Assembly: GCF_000147815.2 (NCBI RefSeq)
Contig: NC_015957.1
Span: 7,378,001 to 7,442,000 of the forward strand
Length of the DNA: 64,000 nucleotides
Source of the DNA: Streptomyces violaceusniger Tu 4113
Lineage (GTDB): Bacteria > Actinomycetota > Actinomycetes > Streptomycetales > Streptomycetaceae
Reading direction: 5' to 3'
Notes under the pieces: model-generated
What the model was told of the DNA's origin: nothing
The model's input: the letters and a program-made list of their open reading frames with translations, nothing else
Databases searched by the model: none
Shown: positions 61,366 through 64,000 of the stretch, one piece after another
How positions within the stretch are numbered: position 1 is the first letter of the stretch
Layout of the letters: every line of letters starts with the position of its first letter
Translations under genes and position numbers: made by a program

Positions 61366-64000
61366 CCCAGCGCGATGCGACAGAGGGTGGCACGACCGAG
61401 CGGATACCTCAGGGGGCGAAGCCATCAGAGGTTATCTACGGCAGTCCGTCGGATATCGAGGACTTGGCGGTCAAACTCCGCGCGTACGCCGGCGCGTTCA
61501 AGGACGGGCAGGACAAGTTGGATGTCCTGTCCCTGATGGACTGGACCGGGGCCGGTGCGGAGGGTTTCCAGGACGCGACCCGGAAGCTTCCCAGGGAGCT
61601 GGAATCCGCCCAGACCTACTTCAAAGCGGCCGCGAACGCCCTGGACGACTACGCTGAAAAGCTGCGCTCGGTCCACAACCGCGTCAAGCCGATCATCGAG
61701 GACGCGGACGACGCCCGGGCCGCCTCCAAGCGTTACTGGAACAAGGTCACGGACTACAACGCCGCGGTCGACCGGAAGGACGATCCGCTGCCGGAACGCC
61801 CGCCGCAGGACGACCCGGGCCTGGCGGCACTGGAAGGCTGCTACAGCCGACTGGACAAGCTGGAGAGCGAACTCCAACTCGTCATCGACACGGCCAAACG
61901 CAAACTCGACAAAGCCGCCAAGGAAGCCCCGGACAAACCCCCGGCCCCCAAAGGCTGGGACAAGCTCAAGCAGACCCTCGGGGACTACGCCGGCGGAACC
62001 GCCGACACCCTGGGCGGCTGGTACGACGATTTCGATGACCTCGTCCACGACGGGCCCGATGGTCTCGGTCTGCAGCTGGCAAGCACCGCAGACGGCGTCG
62101 CCTACGCCGCCGAACACCCCAAGGAGTTCGCCAAGGCCGTCACCAACTGGGACGAATGGCAGCGCAACCCCGCCCGCGCCGCCGGCCAGCTCACCCCCGA
62201 CCTCCTCCTCGCCCTTGCCACCGGCGGCACCGGCGCCGCACGCCGCGGCGCCAACGCGGCCAAGAACGCCACCCAACGCCTACTCAACCGCGAACGCGCA
62301 CTCCGCCGCGACGGCAGCGCCCGCAAGCGGACGGACAGCGATCCGACCAAGAACAACACGCCCAACGAGGAGCGGCCCAAGACCGGTGAGCCGATCGACG
62401 TGGCCACCGGCGAGATGGTCATGTCCGCCACCGACGTCACCCTTCCCGGTGCGCTGCCGCTGGTCCTGGAACGGCACTACGTCTCCGGGCACCCCTGCGG
62501 AGGCTGGTTCGGCCACACCTGGGCCGGCACACTCGACCAGCGCCTCGAAATCGACGACACCGGCGTCGTCTACATCACGGACGACGGCATGCTCCTCACC
62601 TACCCGGTACCGGAACCCGACGTACCGACCCCGCCAAGCTCTGGGCCCCGCTGGCCACTGTGCTGGGACGGCAAACCCGACGGCACCTTCACCATCACCA
62701 TCCCGGAGCGCAACCGAACCCTCCACTTCGCCCCACTGCCAGGAGGCGGCCGAGAACTCGCCCTGACTGCGATCACCGACCGGACCGGCGAAGGCGACCG
62801 CATCGACGTCACCTACGCCCCGCAAGGCACCCCCACGGAGATCGTCCACTCCGGTGGCTATCGCATCGCGATCGACACAGATCCGAAGCTGCTGCGGATC
62901 ACAGCCCTGCGCCTGCTGCACGGCGAAGACCATGAGCGCAGCACCACTCTGATCTCCTTCGGCTACACCAAAGCCGGGGACCTGGCAGAGGTCATCAACT
63001 CCACTGGCAAGGCGCTGCGGTACCAATACGACAACGAACACCGCGTCACATCATGGACGGACCGCAATGGCACCTCCTATGCCTACGTCTACGATCACCG
63101 AGGCCGTGTGCTGCGCGGCATCGGCTCGGACGGCATCCTCTCCGGCCGCCTGCACTACGACACGCAAGCCCGCACCACGCACTACACCGACTCGCAGGGC
63201 AACACCACCACCTACGTCTGCAACGATGCCTACAAGGTCATCGCTGAGACCGACCCGCTGGGCAACACCACCCGCACCGAATGGGACGAAACCAACCGCC
63301 GTCCCATCGCCATCACAGACCCTCTGGGTCACACCATCCGCTACCGCTACGACGACCAGGACCATCTGATCGCCGTCGAGCGGCCCGATGGCACCGTGAC
63401 CGAAGCCGTCTACGACGACCAGGGCCTACCTGTCGAGATTCGTGAGCCCGGCGGCTCGGTGTGGCGTCACGTTTACGACGGCCGCGGGGCACGCACGGCC
63501 ACCACCGATCCAACAGGCGCCACGACTCATTACGCGTACGACGAGAAGGGCCACCTCTCAGCGATCACCGACGCCCTGGGTCACCCCACCCAGATCGCCA
63601 CCAACGCTGCTGGCCTCCCAGTCGCCATCACCGACCCCCTAGGTCACACCACGCACTTCCGCCGAGGCCCTCACGGCCAGGTCACGGCCGTCACCGACCC
63701 CCTAGGTCACACCACCCGCCACGGCTGGACCATCGAAGGCAAACCTGCCTGGCGCGAGAGTCCCGACGGCGGCCGCGAAGTATGGCAATGGGACACCGAA
63801 GGCAACCTGGCCCGCCACACCGACCAGGCTGGACACACCACCACCTACACCCACACCCACTTCGATCAGCCCGCCACTCGCACCGACCCGGACGGCGCCC
63901 ACTACGCCTTCACCTACGACACCGAACTACGTCTCACCACCGTCACCAACCCCCGGGGCGGGCAGTGGCAGTACACGTACGACGCTGCAGGGCGCTTGAT
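61362..64000 (+). CDS. RHS-repeat polymorphic toxin (3' end outside window)
   Basis: ATG 61362 overlaps the previous stop (ATGA). 879 codons are present with no stop. Residues about 25-120 are a helical LXG/WXG-like domain (DIEDLAVKLRAYAGAFKDG, with the MDWTGAGAEGF turn). Residues about 120-340 are an Ala/Lys-rich helical linker. At about 343-430 lies a DUF6531 domain (EPIDVATGEMVMSATDVTLP, LERHYVSGHPCGGWFGHTW). From about 560 on come RHS/YD repeats (YQYDNEHRVTSWTDRNG, TTYVCNDAYKVIAETDPLG). RHS proteins encapsulate a C-terminal toxin released after delivery. The toxin and immunity gene lie downstream of the window. No signal peptide, so export by a type VII-like route with the SseB/WXG partners is inferred. 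Confidence 0.9.
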   Translation, partial: MTQRDATEGGTTERIPQGAKPSEVIYGSPSDIEDLAVKLRAYAGAFKDGQDKLDVLSLMDWTGAGAEGFQDATRKLPRELESAQTYFKAAANALDDYAEKLRSVHNRVKPIIEDADDARAASKRYWNKVTDYNAAVDRKDDPLPERPPQDDPGLAALEGCYSRLDKLESELQLVIDTAKRKLDKAAKEAPDKPPAPKGWDKLKQTLGDYAGGTADTLGGWYDDFDDLVHDGPDGLGLQLASTADGVAYAAEHPKEFAKAVTNWDEWQRNPARAAGQLTPDLLLALATGGTGAARRGANAAKNATQRLLNRERALRRDGSARKRTDSDPTKNNTPNEERPKTGEPIDVATGEMVMSATDVTLPGALPLVLERHYVSGHPCGGWFGHTWAGTLDQRLEIDDTGVVYITDDGMLLTYPVPEPDVPTPPSSGPRWPLCWDGKPDGTFTITIPERNRTLHFAPLPGGGRELALTAITDRTGEGDRIDVTYAPQGTPTEIVHSGGYRIAIDTDPKLLRITALRLLHGEDHERSTTLISFGYTKAGDLAEVINSTGKALRYQYDNEHRVTSWTDRNGTSYAYVYDHRGRVLRGIGSDGILSGRLHYDTQARTTHYTDSQGNTTTYVCNDAYKVIAETDPLGNTTRTEWDETNRRPIAITDPLGHTIRYRYDDQDHLIAVERPDGTVTEAVYDDQGLPVEIREPGGSVWRHVYDGRGARTATTDPTGATTHYAYDEKGHLSAITDALGHPTQIATNAAGLPVAITDPLGHTTHFRRGPHGQVTAVTDPLGHTTRHGWTIEGKPAWRESPDGGREVWQWDTEGNLARHTDQAGHTTTYTHTHFDQPATRTDPDGAHYAFTYDTELRLTTVTNPRGGQWQYTYDAAGRL

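Overview
The window is high-GC DNA from a Streptomyces-like actinomycete. The evidence is strong G/C preference at codon third positions, GTG/TTG starts, and typical families: Lsr2-like, DUF6233, small MerR, MmyB-type XRE regulators, an SseB/WXG/RHS locus and a Ku homologue. At least nine complete or decayed transposons, several integrase fragments and many frameshifted genes suggest a plastic accessory region such as a chromosome arm. That location is inference.

Layout. 1-3427: a tightly packed operon (serine hydrolase tail, DadA-like FAD oxidoreductase, M19 dipeptidase, ornithine-cyclodeaminase-family reductase) that could salvage D-amino-acid peptides. 3.7-8.8 kb: IS5 and IS3/IS481-like elements around an orphan PstS-like binding protein, ending in a PIN-domain remnant. 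8783-11260: an XRE-NACHT-multi-TM protein, a candidate NLR-like defence protein. 11.6-14.2 kb: a tandem duplication of a secreted penicillin-binding/beta-lactamase-fold hydrolase with mosaic divergence. 14.2-24.4 kb: IS-rich segment (a 1.24-kb IS family, IS630, ISAs1) enclosing an NAD(P)-binding protein, a LysR/inositol-monophosphatase-like divergent pair, a split and inverted TPR gene and an unknown 202-aa protein. 24.8-35.2 kb: an orphan nuoD, decayed permease, zinc-ribbon, ATP-binding and desaturase genes, a possible toxin-antitoxin pair, Ku, DUF6233, MerR and a DUF4232-type lipoprotein, plus a ~110-bp inverted repeat 1.5 kb apart.

36-56 kb: a mostly intact block of small enzymes and regulators: two cupins, four NTF2/SnoaL-like proteins, an SDR, two aldo/keto reductases, a VOC protein, a MazG-like protein, an AlkD-like protein, 6-phosphogluconate dehydrogenase, a peroxiredoxin, an alpha/beta hydrolase, a saccharopine-dehydrogenase-like oxidoreductase, and TetR, MmyB/XRE and WYL regulators. 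Shared operator-like sequences link distant genes: TGGGTG-N5-CACCCA before both aldo/keto reductases and one SnoaL-like gene, and an AGGAC-N7-GTCC element before a cupin and the saccharopine-dehydrogenase-like gene. The block looks like an electrophile, redox or xenobiotic response region; this is inference.

56.2-60.3 kb: junction zone with a pentapeptide-type membrane pseudogene carrying two in-frame TGAs, recombinase remnants, the intact copy of the 1.24-kb IS, a truncated Lsr2-like gene and a 43-nt 3' fragment of tRNA-Pro(GGG) that looks like an attachment site. 60474-64000: SseB-like, WXG-like helical and RHS proteins in one operon, the start of a polymorphic toxin locus whose toxic tip lies beyond the window. 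No CRISPR array, rRNA gene or complete tRNA was found.
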